Of a stretch of DNA of 44,372 nt, positions 14,353-22,683 are shown in pieces. Under the pieces are notes generated by a model. The model worked only from the letters and a program-made list of their open reading frames with translations, did no database searches and was not told where the DNA came from. Every line of letters starts with the position of its first letter. Positions within the stretch are counted from its first letter, which is position 1. The translations under genes were made by a program, and so were the position numbers. The DNA lies in contig DDRS01000035.1 of assembly GCA_002343685.1 (NCBI GenBank), positions 578 to 44,949 on the forward strand, read 5' to 3'. This DNA comes from Thiobacillus denitrificans (GTDB lineage: Bacteria; Pseudomonadota; Gammaproteobacteria; Burkholderiales; Thiobacillaceae).

Positions 14353-15549
14353 TCACACCCGGCGCCCCAGCCCGGTCACTCCCAGCAACATGCGCACGAT
14401 GCCATAGGCCAGCCGCGACAGCATGCGCTGCGGCAAGGAACGGCGCCGCCAGTCGGCGGGATCGAGCGGGGCGGACCGGGCGATGGCCTGCTGCAGCCGC
14501 TGCCGCAGGTCACGGGCAAAATCCGCGTCGTCGACAACGATGTTCGCCTCGCGCGCCAGCAACAGGCTGAAGGGGTCGATGTTGCTGGAACCCACGGTGG
14601 CCCAGTGGCCGTCGACCACCGCCGCCTTGGCGTGCAATTCGCTGGCCTGGTATTCGTAGATCGCCACACCGGCCATCAGCAGGTTGTTGTATAGCGCGCG
14701 CGAAGCGGCCTGATAAAAGCGGTGGTCGGTATGGCCCTGCATCAGCAGCTGCACCCGCACGCCGCGCGCGGCGGCTTTTTTCAGCAGCTTGCGAAAACGG
14801 TTTCCCGGCAGGAAATAGGCGTTGGCGATGAGGATGCTTTCATGCGCCAGCGCCAGCGCGGCGAGGTAGCTGCGCTCGATGTCACGGCGGTGGACGAAGT
14901 TGTCGCGCACCACGAAGGCGGCGCGCATGCGGCCATCGGTGGGCCACGACGGCTCGAGCGGCGGCGGCTTGCGCTCATCATCGGGCTGCAGCTGCGTCAG
15001 GGCCACCAGCCGCCACAGATGGCGCGCACTGCGGTGGATTTGCACGATCAGCGGCCCTTGCACTTCGACACTGTAATCGAGCCGTGGCGCAGCGAAACGC
15101 ACCGGCTCGTAATCGTCGATCAGGTTCATGCCGCCGATGAAGGCGATGCGTGCATCGATCACCGCCAGTTTGCGGTGCAGCCGCCGCAGGCTCTTGGGAT
15201 TGGCACGCCAGCCGTTCACCAGCGGACGATAGACCCGCACGCTGACGCCTGCCGTTTCGAGCGCAGCCAGCCAGGCGGCCGGCAACTCGCGCGAGCCCAC
15301 GCCGTCGATCAGCAGGCGCACCCGCACACCACGCTGCGCGGCGCGCATCAGGGCATCGCGCACCGTCCCGGCAGTCAGGTCGGAGCTGAAAATATAGGTT
15401 TCGAGATGAACTTCAGCGCACGCTGTATCGATCGCCGCGATCAGCGCCGGAAAGAACTCGGCGCCGCTTTGCAGCAGCCGCAGCTGGTTACCGGGAGCCA
15501 GCCCGACGCCGCGAAAAAACAGCGCACGCAACCGCTTGCGTGCGGTCAT
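14353..15549 (-). CDS. clsB: Cardiolipin synthase B (phospholipase D family)
   Basis: 398-residue phospholipase D superfamily enzyme expected to make cardiolipin at the inner membrane. Both HKD motifs are intact: H125-x-K127-x4-D132 and H306-x-K308-x4-D313, each followed by the usual GGMN or GSSN loop. There are no N-terminal membrane helices, as in E. coli ClsB and unlike ClsA. Its ATG overlaps the stop of the EEP gene (ATGA). In E. coli clsB (ybhO) also follows an EEP gene (ybhP), so the pairing is conserved. The reading frame continues open upstream within the EEP gene, but that is not coding. Confidence 0.92.
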   Translation of the reverse strand: MTARKRLRALFFRGVGLAPGNQLRLLQSGAEFFPALIAAIDTACAEVHLETYIFSSDLTAGTVRDALMRAAQRGVRVRLLIDGVGSRELPAAWLAALETAGVSVRVYRPLVNGWRANPKSLRRLHRKLAVIDARIAFIGGMNLIDDYEPVRFAAPRLDYSVEVQGPLIVQIHRSARHLWRLVALTQLQPDDERKPPPLEPSWPTDGRMRAAFVVRDNFVHRRDIERSYLAALALAHESILIANAYFLPGNRFRKLLKKAAARGVRVQLLMQGHTDHRFYQAASRALYNNLLMAGVAIYEYQASELHAKAAVVDGHWATVGSSNIDPFSLLLAREANIVVDDADFARDLRQRLQQAIARSAPLDPADWRRRSLPQRMLSRLAYGIVRMLLGVTGLGRRV

Positions 15550-16310
15550 CCAGCCAGGTGCAGTTTGGCGCTCAGCGCGGCGTGATCGGAAATGCGGTGC
15601 CAGGCGTTGCCGGTGTGGACGTGCGCCGTGTCGATGCTGAAGCCCCGCACGTAGATGCGGTCGAGCTGGAACATGGGGAGGATGGACGGGTAGCTGCGTG
15701 CCGGCTTGCCGTGGTGGGTCTCGAACACTTCGGCCAGCCCGAGCTCCTCCTTGAAGAAGGTGCACGCGCGCATCCGCCAGTCGTTGAAGTCGCCGGCGAG
15801 GATCAGCGGCGCGCCGTCGGGCACCATCTTGCGCACGCGCGCGGCGATCTGCGCCAGCTGGCGGCGGCGCCCGCCCTCGTTGAGCGCCAGGTGCACGTTG
15901 ATGCAGTGCACCGGACGGGCGATGCCCGGAACCTCGATCTCGCAGTGCAGCATGCCGCGGCTCTCGTACGCGTGGGCCGAGATGTCCTCGTTCTCCCACG
16001 ACAGGATCTTGTGGCGCGACAGGATGGCGTTGCCGTGGTGGCCGCTGTCATAGACGCAGTTCTTGCCGTAGGCGAACTCGGTGTAGATGTGGCCGGCGAG
16101 GAATTCGTGTTGCGGCTGGCTCGGCCAGTGCTGGAAGCGGCTGGCGCGCAGGCTGTGGCTGTGCTGCACCTCCTGCAGGAAGACGATGTCGGTGCCCAGC
16201 GCGCCGAGGCGATCGCGCATCTCGTGCACGGTCAGGCGCCGGTTGAACTGCGACAGGCCCTTGTGGATGTTGTAGCTGGCGACGTTGATCGATGCGTCCA
16301 TAAATTCCAT
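15546..16310 (-). CDS. Endonuclease/exonuclease/phosphatase family protein (YbhP-like)
   Basis: 254 residues with the EEP (DNase I-like) fold. Visible motifs are ASYNIHKG near the N-terminus, IVFLQEVQ (the metal-binding Glu), NVHLALNEGGRRRQ, LAGDFND (catalytic Asp and Asn), LDRIYVRG and ISDHAAL (terminal Asp-His pair). All catalytic positions of a magnesium-dependent phosphodiesterase are present. The substrate is unknown; pairing with ClsB suggests a lipid or lipid-headgroup phosphodiester. The ATG at 16310 shares a base with the nudB stop (TAATG); ATG 16301 is an alternative. The stop overlaps clsB. Confidence 0.88.
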   Translation of the reverse strand: MEFMDASINVASYNIHKGLSQFNRRLTVHEMRDRLGALGTDIVFLQEVQHSHSLRASRFQHWPSQPQHEFLAGHIYTEFAYGKNCVYDSGHHGNAILSRHKILSWENEDISAHAYESRGMLHCEIEVPGIARPVHCINVHLALNEGGRRRQLAQIAARVRKMVPDGAPLILAGDFNDWRMRACTFFKEELGLAEVFETHHGKPARSYPSILPMFQLDRIYVRGFSIDTAHVHTGNAWHRISDHAALSAKLHLAG

Positions 16311-16750
16311 TATAAGCGCGCGGGAAGCTGGCGAATCGCCGCCGCGTTGCTCGACGAAAAGCAGCGCGCCGCTGCTGCTTCCCACGGCAGCCAGACATAA
16401 TTCAGATGTTCGTGCGGCGAGAGTGTGACCGGCCGCGGCGCCGGGAGTTTCATGCCGAACACGTGCTCAGTGTTGTGGGTGACGCCGGGCGCGTAGCGGT
16501 GGCGCCAGCGGGGGTAAATTTCGTAGCGGGTCTCGATGCCCCACGGCGCCAGCCCGAAAGCCGCGGCGTCGAGCCCGGTCTCCTCGCGCACCTCGCGCAG
16601 CGCGGTCTCCGCGAGCGTCTCGCCGGCGTCCTGCGAACCGGTGACCGACTGCCAGTAGCCCGGGGCGTCGGCGCGCTCCAGCAGCAGCACCTGGCCGTCG
16701 GCCGTATGGATGACGACCAGTACCGAAATGGGAATCTTGTGTGCGATCAC
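16310..16750 (-). CDS. nudB: Dihydroneopterin triphosphate diphosphatase (Nudix)
   Basis: 146-residue Nudix hydrolase. The Nudix box begins at G38 (GSQDAGE) and ends REVREETGL near residue 59, with all required Glu/Arg positions. The start IPISVLVVIH and the segment QSVTGS are typical of NudB, which removes pyrophosphate from dihydroneopterin triphosphate in folate synthesis. In many proteobacteria nudB follows aspS closely; here DUF2322 lies between. It starts with GTG at 16750, overlapping the DUF2322 stop as GTGA. Confidence 0.9.
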   Translation of the reverse strand: MIAHKIPISVLVVIHTADGQVLLLERADAPGYWQSVTGSQDAGETLAETALREVREETGLDAAAFGLAPWGIETRYEIYPRWRHRYAPGVTHNTEHVFGMKLPAPRPVTLSPHEHLNYVWLPWEAAAARCFSSSNAAAIRQLPARL

Positions 16751-17052
16751 TCGATGCGGGCGTGAAGCGTCCCGCCGCTGACCACGAGGCCGATCAGGCG
16801 GTCGATGTTGGGGTGCCTGCCGGGATGCATGCTGGCATCCTCGGTATGCTCGGCGAAAATCGCCAGCCCCTCGGCAGCGGCCCCGGCATCGATTGCGCCA
16901 TATTGCTGCGCGAGATAGGCATAGACACGGAACGATCCGGCGCTGCCGGGCGCATTGGCGATGGTCGCGATTTCGACGCCGGCCGCATCGGTCAGCACCA
17001 GCTTGTCGCCCGCGAACTCGGGCAGGGTTTTCAGGGTATCGGTGAATTTCAT
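16747..17052 (-). CDS. DUF2322 family small protein
   Basis: 101-residue soluble protein, MKFTDTLKTLPEFAGDKLVLTDAAG and so on, ending DRLIGLVVSGGTLHARIE. It resembles the DUF2322 family of short proteins from betaproteobacteria and relatives; function unknown. AAGGG lies about ten bases before the ATG. It heads a four-gene unit in which each stop overlaps the next start (nudB, EEP, clsB). Confidence 0.75.
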   Translation of the reverse strand: MKFTDTLKTLPEFAGDKLVLTDAAGVEIATIANAPGSAGSFRVYAYLAQQYGAIDAGAAAEGLAIFAEHTEDASMHPGRHPNIDRLIGLVVSGGTLHARIE

Positions 17053-17141
17053 TTCAAAAATCCCTTGTCACTGCGGAAAGGCGTCCATATGTGGGCGCGC
17101 CGCCCCGGCGCGATTGTCCACGGCGTGCGACCGCCGGCAAT

Positions 17142-17190
17142 CGGCCCGGGGCGGGCCGCCTACAGTTGGCCCGTGCCTGCATGCACGGGC
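17142..17190. terminator. Two GC-rich hairpins between aspS and DUF2322
   Basis: CGGCCCG-GGG-CGGGCCG (17142-17158) and GCCCGTGC-N6-GCACGGGC (17169-17190) are both perfect. They follow the aspS stop on the minus strand without a U-run, so they may be a non-classical terminator or a processing site. The 158-base gap 17053-17210 holds nothing else recognised. Confidence 0.4.
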
Positions 17191-17210
17191 ATTCCAATGA
17201 ACACTCCGGT

Positions 17211-19004
17211 TCAAGCAGCCTTGTCGCTGCCGGCGGCATTGCGCAGACGGATGTGCAACTCGCGCAGCTGCTTTTCGTCGACCACGTTGGGCGCGTTGGT
17301 CATCAGGCAGGAGGCGCGCTGGGTCTTGGGGAAGGCGATGACGTCGCGGATCGATTCGGCGCCGGTCATCAGCGTCACCAGCCTGTCCAGCCCGAACGCC
17401 AGGCCGCCGTGCGGCGGCGCGCCGTACTGCAGGGCATCGAGCAGGAAGCCGAATTTCTCGCGGCGCTCTGCCTCGTCGATGTTCAGCGCGGCGAACACCT
17501 TTTCCTGCACGTCCTGCTGGTGGATGCGCACCGAGCCACCGCCGACCTCCCAGCCGTTCAACACCATGTCGTAGGCCTTCGACAGGCAGCGGCCGGGATC
17601 AGTGGCAAGCCAGTCCTCGTGGCCATCCTTGGGCGCGGTGAAGGGATGGTGCAGCGCGTCCCAGCGGTTCTCGTCCTCGTTGTATTCGAACATCGGAAAA
17701 TCGACCACCCACAGCGGCGCCCAGGCGCGGCCGTCGAGGTGGCCCTTCTCGTGGCCGATCTTCAGGCGCAGCGCGCCGAGCGCATCGTTGACGATCTTGG
17801 CCTTGTCGGCGCCGAAGAAGATCAGGTCGCCGTTCGCAGCGCCGGTACGTTCCATCACCGCGCGTAACGAGGCTTCGGACAGATTCTTGACAATGGGCGA
17901 CTGCAGGCCGCTTTCGTTGATCTGGCTGACGTCGTTGACCTTGATGTAAGCCAGGCCCTTGGCGCCGTAGATCTTGACGAACTCGGTGTAGCCGTCGATC
18001 TCGCTACGCGAGAGGGCAGCACCGCCGGGAATGCGCAGCGCGGCGACGCGGCCTTTCGGATCGTTGGCGGGGCCGGCGAAGACCTTGAACGCGACATCCT
18101 TCATGACGTCGCCGACGTCGACAATCTCCAGCGTCACCCGCATGTCGGGCTTGTCGGAACCGTAGCGGTTCATCGCTTCGGCATAGCTGATGCGCGGGAA
18201 GGTGGCCGGCAGGTCGACGTCCTGCGCGCGCTTCATCATGTCGCGGATCATGCCCTCGACCAGATTGATGATCTGCTCCTCGCCCATGAACGAGGTTTCC
18301 AAATCCACTTGCGTGAACTCGGGCTGGCGGTCGGCGCGCAGGTCCTCGTCGCGGAAGCACTTGGTGATCTGGAAATAGCGGTCGACGCCGGCCACCATCA
18401 GCAACTGCTTGAACAGCTGCGGCGACTGCGGCAGCGCGTAGAACATGCCGTCGTGCACGCGGCTCGGCACCAGGTAGTCACGCGCGCCTTCCGGGGTGGA
18501 GCGCGTCAGCATGGGGGTTTCGACTTCCATGAAGCCGTGCGCGTCGAGGTAGTCGCGCATGATCTTGGACACGCGGTAGCGCAGCTTGAGGTTTTTCTGC
18601 ATCGGCTCGCGGCGCAGGTCGAGGTAGCGATACTGCAGGCGGATATTTTCGTTGATGGTGTCGTCGTCGATCTGGAACGGCGGCGTCAGCGAGGGGTTCA
18701 GCACCTCAAGTTTTTTGGTCAGCAACTCGACCATGCCGGTCGGCATGTTGGGGTTTTCGGTGCCGGCGGGACGCGGGCGCACCAGTCCCTCGATCTTCAG
18801 CACGAATTCGGAGCGCACGCCTTCGGCCAGCTGGAAGGCTTCCGGCGTATCGGGATCGATCACCACCTGCATCATGCCCTCGCGGTCGCGCAGGTCGATG
18901 AAGATCACCCCGCCGTGGTCGCGCCGGCGGTGCGCCCAGCCGCACAGGGTGACGCTGTTTCCAATGTCGGCGGCCCTGACGGCGCCGCAGTAATGAGTAC
19001 GCAT
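17211..19004 (-). CDS. aspS: Aspartyl-tRNA synthetase, probably non-discriminating
   Basis: 597-residue bacterial-type class IIb synthetase with an N-terminal OB anticodon-binding fold, the catalytic core and the bacterial insertion domain. Motif 2 (YFQITKCFRDEDLRADRQPEFTQ in parts) and motif 3 (GLAFGLDRLVTLMTG) are clear. Position 30 is His (RRRDHGG) and position 81 is Gly (PAGTEN). Established work on Pseudomonas AspRS associates His and Gly at these sites with non-discriminating enzymes that also charge tRNA-Asn for amidation by GatCAB; E. coli has Leu and Lys-type residues. That reading is inference. It follows the DUF502 gene by 26 bases and is probably cotranscribed with it. Confidence 0.96.
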   Translation of the reverse strand: MRTHYCGAVRAADIGNSVTLCGWAHRRRDHGGVIFIDLRDREGMMQVVIDPDTPEAFQLAEGVRSEFVLKIEGLVRPRPAGTENPNMPTGMVELLTKKLEVLNPSLTPPFQIDDDTINENIRLQYRYLDLRREPMQKNLKLRYRVSKIMRDYLDAHGFMEVETPMLTRSTPEGARDYLVPSRVHDGMFYALPQSPQLFKQLLMVAGVDRYFQITKCFRDEDLRADRQPEFTQVDLETSFMGEEQIINLVEGMIRDMMKRAQDVDLPATFPRISYAEAMNRYGSDKPDMRVTLEIVDVGDVMKDVAFKVFAGPANDPKGRVAALRIPGGAALSRSEIDGYTEFVKIYGAKGLAYIKVNDVSQINESGLQSPIVKNLSEASLRAVMERTGAANGDLIFFGADKAKIVNDALGALRLKIGHEKGHLDGRAWAPLWVVDFPMFEYNEDENRWDALHHPFTAPKDGHEDWLATDPGRCLSKAYDMVLNGWEVGGGSVRIHQQDVQEKVFAALNIDEAERREKFGFLLDALQYGAPPHGGLAFGLDRLVTLMTGAESIRDVIAFPKTQRASCLMTNAPNVVDEKQLRELHIRLRNAAGSDKAA

Positions 19005-19030
19005 GTGCTTTTTCCTAATTGAAAGCTGGC

Positions 19031-19633
19031 CTATTTAGTGCCGGGGCGCGCTTCGCTCGAAGCGACGCCCATCGAGACGATGTATTTCAATGCGCGGTCG
19101 ACCGCCATATCCAGTTCGACGACCTCGCTCTTTTTCACGTAAAAATAAAAACCGTTCACCGGGCTCGGCGTAGTGGGAATGAACACCGCCACGTGCTCGT
19201 CCGGCAGCAGGCGCGCCACCTCGTCCGGAAGATTGGTCTGAAACGCCAGCGACCATGCCTGCGGATGCGGGTAGCGCACTAGCAATACCTTGCGAAAGGC
19301 GTGGCCGCTGCCTGACAGGATGGTGTCGGACACCTGCTTGACACCGCCGTAGATGGTTTTCACCACCGGGATGCGGATCAATTGCCGCTCCCAGAAATCG
19401 ACGATCTTCTGGCCGACGAAGTTGGCGCCGAACATGCCGGTCAGCACGATAACCAGCAGCGTCAGGATCACGCCGAGACCGGGAATCCGCATCCCCAGCC
19501 AGGCTTCGGGCAGCCAGTCGGCGGGCAGCACCATCAGGCTCTGGTCCATGGTGCCGATCAGCAGATCGAGCACCCACAGGGTGATCCCCAGGGGCACCCA
19601 GATCAACAGGCCGGTAATGAAATAGCGTTTCAT
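19031..19633 (-). CDS. DUF502 family inner-membrane protein
   Basis: 200 residues from ATG 19633, with a TTG three codons upstream as an alternative. Two membrane segments (about 4-27 and 48-70) are followed by a soluble region with the family-typical IPVVKTIYGGVKQVSD, VLLVRYPHP and FIPTTPSPVNGFYFYV. DUF502 proteins are widespread and uncharacterised. Here, as in many betaproteobacteria, the gene sits between fmdB and aspS. The context gives no firm function. Confidence 0.85.
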   Translation of the reverse strand: MKRYFITGLLIWVPLGITLWVLDLLIGTMDQSLMVLPADWLPEAWLGMRIPGLGVILTLLVIVLTGMFGANFVGQKIVDFWERQLIRIPVVKTIYGGVKQVSDTILSGSGHAFRKVLLVRYPHPQAWSLAFQTNLPDEVARLLPDEHVAVFIPTTPSPVNGFYFYVKKSEVVELDMAVDRALKYIVSMGVASSEARPGTK

Positions 19634-19647
19634 TCGTTCCAATCAGC

Positions 19648-19685
19648 CAAAAACGAAGAAGCGGACGGCTCGCACCGCCCGCTTC
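19648..19685 (-). terminator. Terminator after fmdB
   Basis: GAAGCGG-A-CGG-N6-CCG-C-CCGCTTC pairs over ten positions with one A/C mismatch. On the minus strand it is followed by TTCGTTTTT, so fmdB transcripts would stop before the DUF502-aspS unit. Confidence 0.55.
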
Positions 19686-19700
19686 CCGGTACCGGCTCCG

Positions 19701-19973
19701 TCAGTTACACGCCGGACAGGCGCCCGTGCCGCAGGCTGGGGCGGGCGCTTCGGGCTTCGTTTCGGGCTTCGTTTCGGCCGGCTTGCTGCCGCCACCCTTG
19801 AAATCGGTGGCATACCAGCCGGTTCCCTTCAGGGCGAAGCCTGCCGCCGTGAGCTGCTTGGCGTAAGCGGTCTTGCCGCACGACGGGCAATCCGTCAGCG
19901 GCGCATCGGATATTTTTTGCATTTCGTCCTGCGAAAACCCGCAGGAGGCGCATTTGTAAGCATAAATCGGCAT
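19701..19973 (-). CDS. FmdB family zinc-ribbon protein
   Basis: 90-residue protein starting MPIYAYKCASCG, with a zinc ribbon of C8/C11 and C29/C32 (CPSCG). The middle segment KGTGWYATDFKG is the usual FmdB end. A Pro/Glu/Ala-rich linker then leads to an extra Cys-rich tail (C81, C86, C89). FmdB was named as a putative regulator of the formamidase/methylotrophy genes, but its real function is unclear. Neighbours are the DUF502 and aspS genes downstream. Confidence 0.88.
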   Translation of the reverse strand: MPIYAYKCASCGFSQDEMQKISDAPLTDCPSCGKTAYAKQLTAAGFALKGTGWYATDFKGGGSKPAETKPETKPEAPAPACGTGACPACN

Positions 19974-20004
19974 GATTCGCTCCGATAAATCAAGAAGTTG
20001 CGGA

Positions 20005-20010
20005 ATTATA
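20005..20010 (-). promoter_or_regulatory. -10 box of fmdB
   Basis: A perfect TATAAT on the minus strand, 32 bases before the fmdB start. No good -35 box at the standard distance; a TTGAAC lies 25 bases further upstream. Confidence 0.45.
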
Positions 20011-20085
20011 CCGAATATGAGGCAGGTCTTCGCCAGTTCAATGCCGCATCCTTGAACGGAATTCGTGCCCGGCCCCGGGGTTTTC

Positions 20086-22047
20086 TTACCAGTCGGACAT
20101 GAGACTCAGATAGGCGCGCCGGCCAAACAGGTTGTCATTGCGAAACTCCTCGTAGCGCGTGCCTCCCAGGTTCTGGCCGACCAGGGCCAGTTCCAGCTGA
20201 TGCCCCGCTGCTTTCCAGCGCCTGGCCAGACGTGCGTCGATCCGGGTAAACGCCTTCGTGATGTCGCCGTCGCCCAGCCAGTACATGGCGCCCACCCGGT
20301 AAGCCCCGACACTGGTTTCCCAGCCGTCGGCAAGCTTGAATATTCCCAGCGCGGAAAAGTTATGGGTCGGCGCGGAGTGCGCGATATCCTTTTCCTCCGC
20401 TTCGATCTTCACGCGCGCATAGGACATGACCAGATCGAGCCAGTTTTGCGGCGTCCAGCGCAACTGGACATCCGCGCCCCTGATGTCGACGCTGTGCTCA
20501 TTGGCGGCCTGAAACAGCTTGGGAAAGACCGCCCCCGGATCATCGCCGATATCCAGTGAACCCACCATTCGATGGACCTTGTCGTCGAACAGGCGGACAT
20601 CGAGTTGCAACCGCAAAGGGCGGACATGTCCGATGTAGCCAATTTCCCGGGACAGAATCCGTTCGGGCTGCAGATCATCCGCAGGCGCAAACACACGGTC
20701 GACCGGATTTCCGCTTACGGTAAAGAAGCGCAGGTCTCCCTCTGCCTCGAAAAAAGTGGGGGATCGATAGGCCTGGGTGATGGATGCACGGAAGGCGTGG
20801 TCGGCCGACTGGAGAAAGTTCACCGCCAGGCGGGGCGACACATCAAAACCGCTCAGGTAATGATGCTCAGCCAGAGCGCCCGCATGGACGATCCAGTCCG
20901 GCACGGGGCGCCACTCGGCGTTGCCGAACAGGCGATACAGCGCGCCGGCGCGCGCCTCTTTGCTGTAAAAATACGCTGGCGACTTCACGCCCTCCCAGCG
21001 CGCTTCAGCCCCCCATACCAGACGCAACCGTTCGCTTGCCCGCGATATCATCTGGAACTCGATGTCTTCCCGCCACTGGGTGTAGCCGTAATCCACGGGT
21101 ACCAGGCCAAAAGGGGTCGGCACGGTAAAATCGTCCTCCTTGCGGACGCGCGCGTGATAGAACTGCAGCGACCACTCATTTTCCGGGTCGAGTACACGCC
21201 GGAACTTCAGCTGAAAATGTTCTGTTCCGGTGTCCAGACGCCGCACCGGGTCGACAAAATCCTCGTTTTCCACCACTCCCTGGCGCCAGTCGCCGCGGCT
21301 CAAGGCGAACGTGGTGCTTATTTCATCCGTCGGCGAGAGACGATAATCCGCCCTTAAATCCATGTGGCGGGTGGCCGTTTTTTCCGGCTGGCTATCGAAG
21401 CGGTCGCGCCGCTGGTCCGACACGGTAAGCCGGTAGCGCAGGTCATCCTTGCCGCCCCCATGGCGGAACATGGCGCCGCGCATGCCCTGCCCGCCGGCCT
21501 GCACCGAGAGATGGCTACCCGGCACCTGGGCGGCATCCTTGGTGATGATGCTGATGATGCCGAAAAAGGCATTCGACCCATAGGTTGCCGAATTGGGGCC
21601 GCGCACCACCTCGATGCGTTCGATATCCTCGATCGACAGCGGAAGCGACGACCAGGGCACCTCGCCGAATGCAGCGGTATAGACCGAACGCCCGTCGATC
21701 AGCACTTGCATCCGCCGGGAAAAGGCATCGGCCAGTCCGTGATAGCCGACGCCCCAGGTATTGTCGCGGGTATAAGCCACGCTGAAACCCGGCACCAGGC
21801 GAAACAGGTCAGGAATGTCGCGAAAGCCCGAGGCGCGGATCATGGCCTGGTCGATGACGGTGACGGCGGCAGGCGCTTCGCCCACCGGCTGCGACAGGCG
21901 CGATGCCGACAACACCACCGGCAAGTCGCTGAGGAAATCAGATTCGGTGATCTCCGCCCGTGCCGGGGCAGCGGCAGACAACAAGCCCCCGCCGAGCAGA
22001 AGCGCTACGCCCAATGCGCCGGATGCCGTGTGTTGTTTGTCGTTCAC
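20086..22047 (-). CDS. TonB-dependent outer-membrane receptor
   Basis: 653 residues. A signal peptide with hydrophobic core LGVALLLGGGLL ends in PARA before EITESDF. The plug domain (about 40-150) carries PVVLSASRLSQPVGEAPAAVTVI, VPGFSVAY and IEVVRGPNSATYGSNAFFGIISIIT, all standard for this family. A 22-strand barrel follows, ending in Trp. A clear TonB box is not seen. The ligand cannot be told; sequence style is closest to BtuB/catecholate-type receptors. The GTG at 22047 is the only reasonable start ahead of the signal peptide; its ribosome site is poor. It lies downstream of ssb with no transport or siderophore genes around it. Confidence 0.88.
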   Translation of the reverse strand: MNDKQHTASGALGVALLLGGGLLSAAAPARAEITESDFLSDLPVVLSASRLSQPVGEAPAAVTVIDQAMIRASGFRDIPDLFRLVPGFSVAYTRDNTWGVGYHGLADAFSRRMQVLIDGRSVYTAAFGEVPWSSLPLSIEDIERIEVVRGPNSATYGSNAFFGIISIITKDAAQVPGSHLSVQAGGQGMRGAMFRHGGGKDDLRYRLTVSDQRRDRFDSQPEKTATRHMDLRADYRLSPTDEISTTFALSRGDWRQGVVENEDFVDPVRRLDTGTEHFQLKFRRVLDPENEWSLQFYHARVRKEDDFTVPTPFGLVPVDYGYTQWREDIEFQMISRASERLRLVWGAEARWEGVKSPAYFYSKEARAGALYRLFGNAEWRPVPDWIVHAGALAEHHYLSGFDVSPRLAVNFLQSADHAFRASITQAYRSPTFFEAEGDLRFFTVSGNPVDRVFAPADDLQPERILSREIGYIGHVRPLRLQLDVRLFDDKVHRMVGSLDIGDDPGAVFPKLFQAANEHSVDIRGADVQLRWTPQNWLDLVMSYARVKIEAEEKDIAHSAPTHNFSALGIFKLADGWETSVGAYRVGAMYWLGDGDITKAFTRIDARLARRWKAAGHQLELALVGQNLGGTRYEEFRNDNLFGRRAYLSLMSDW

Positions 22048-22139
22048 CCCGTGTCGGCGCGCCGTGCGCGTCGCCCCCTCTCCGCCCCGTTTATTATGAA
22101 TGCAGGGGATATCAGCCGACCGTCCTGTACGCTTGAGAC

Positions 22140-22631
22140 TCAGAACGGAATATCGTCGTCCATGTCGTCGAATCCGCTGCTCGCCGGACGCTGCGCGGCG
22201 GCCGGCGCACCTGTGCCCGCTGTCTGGGTATGACTGCGCGGCTGGCTGCGCGGCGGCGCCTGGTTGAAACCGCCATCGTCCATGTCGGCCATGCCGCCGC
22301 CCTTGCTGCCCAGCATCTGCATGCGGTCGCCGCGGATTTCCGTCGCGTATTTCTCGATGCCTTCCTTGTCGGTGTATTTGCGCGTGCGGATCGAACCCTC
22401 GACGTAGACCTGGCTGCCCTTCTTCAGATACTGGCCGCAGACTTCGGCGGTGCGGCCGAAAAAGCTGACGCGATGCCATTCAGTAGCCTCGACCAGTTGG
22501 CCGGATTTGTCCTTGTATTTATCGGTGGTGGCGATGGCGAGATTGGCGACGGCCTCCCCGCTCGGCAGATAGCGCATTTCAGGGTCGCGCCCGAGGTTGC
22601 CGACCAGAATCACTTTGTTGACGGATGCCAT
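22140..22631 (-). CDS. ssb: Single-stranded DNA-binding protein
   Basis: 163-residue SSB that coats single-stranded DNA in replication, repair and recombination. The N-terminal OB fold runs MASVNKVILVGNLGRDPE to about residue 110; a Gly/Gln/Pro-rich linker follows, and the acidic tip DDDIPF docks partner proteins. It is located between the YajR transporter gene and the receptor gene, near uvrA, an arrangement common in betaproteobacteria. Confidence 0.97.
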   Translation of the reverse strand: MASVNKVILVGNLGRDPEMRYLPSGEAVANLAIATTDKYKDKSGQLVEATEWHRVSFFGRTAEVCGQYLKKGSQVYVEGSIRTRKYTDKEGIEKYATEIRGDRMQMLGSKGGGMADMDDGGFNQAPPRSQPRSHTQTAGTGAPAAAQRPASSGFDDMDDDIPF

Positions 22632-22683
22632 GTTTTCCCCTGGATTGTGCTTGAAGTGTTGCGGATTCTATCAGGCCAGCCCG

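Noticed and set aside
15550..15999. N-terminal extension of ClsB overlapping the EEP gene
   Set aside because: The sequence is low-complexity shadow coding of the EEP gene, and ATG 15549 forms the expected ATGA overlap.
22048..22479. Extension of the TonB receptor frame into ssb
   Set aside because: It has no signal peptide and overlaps ssb; a proper signal peptide begins at GTG 22047.
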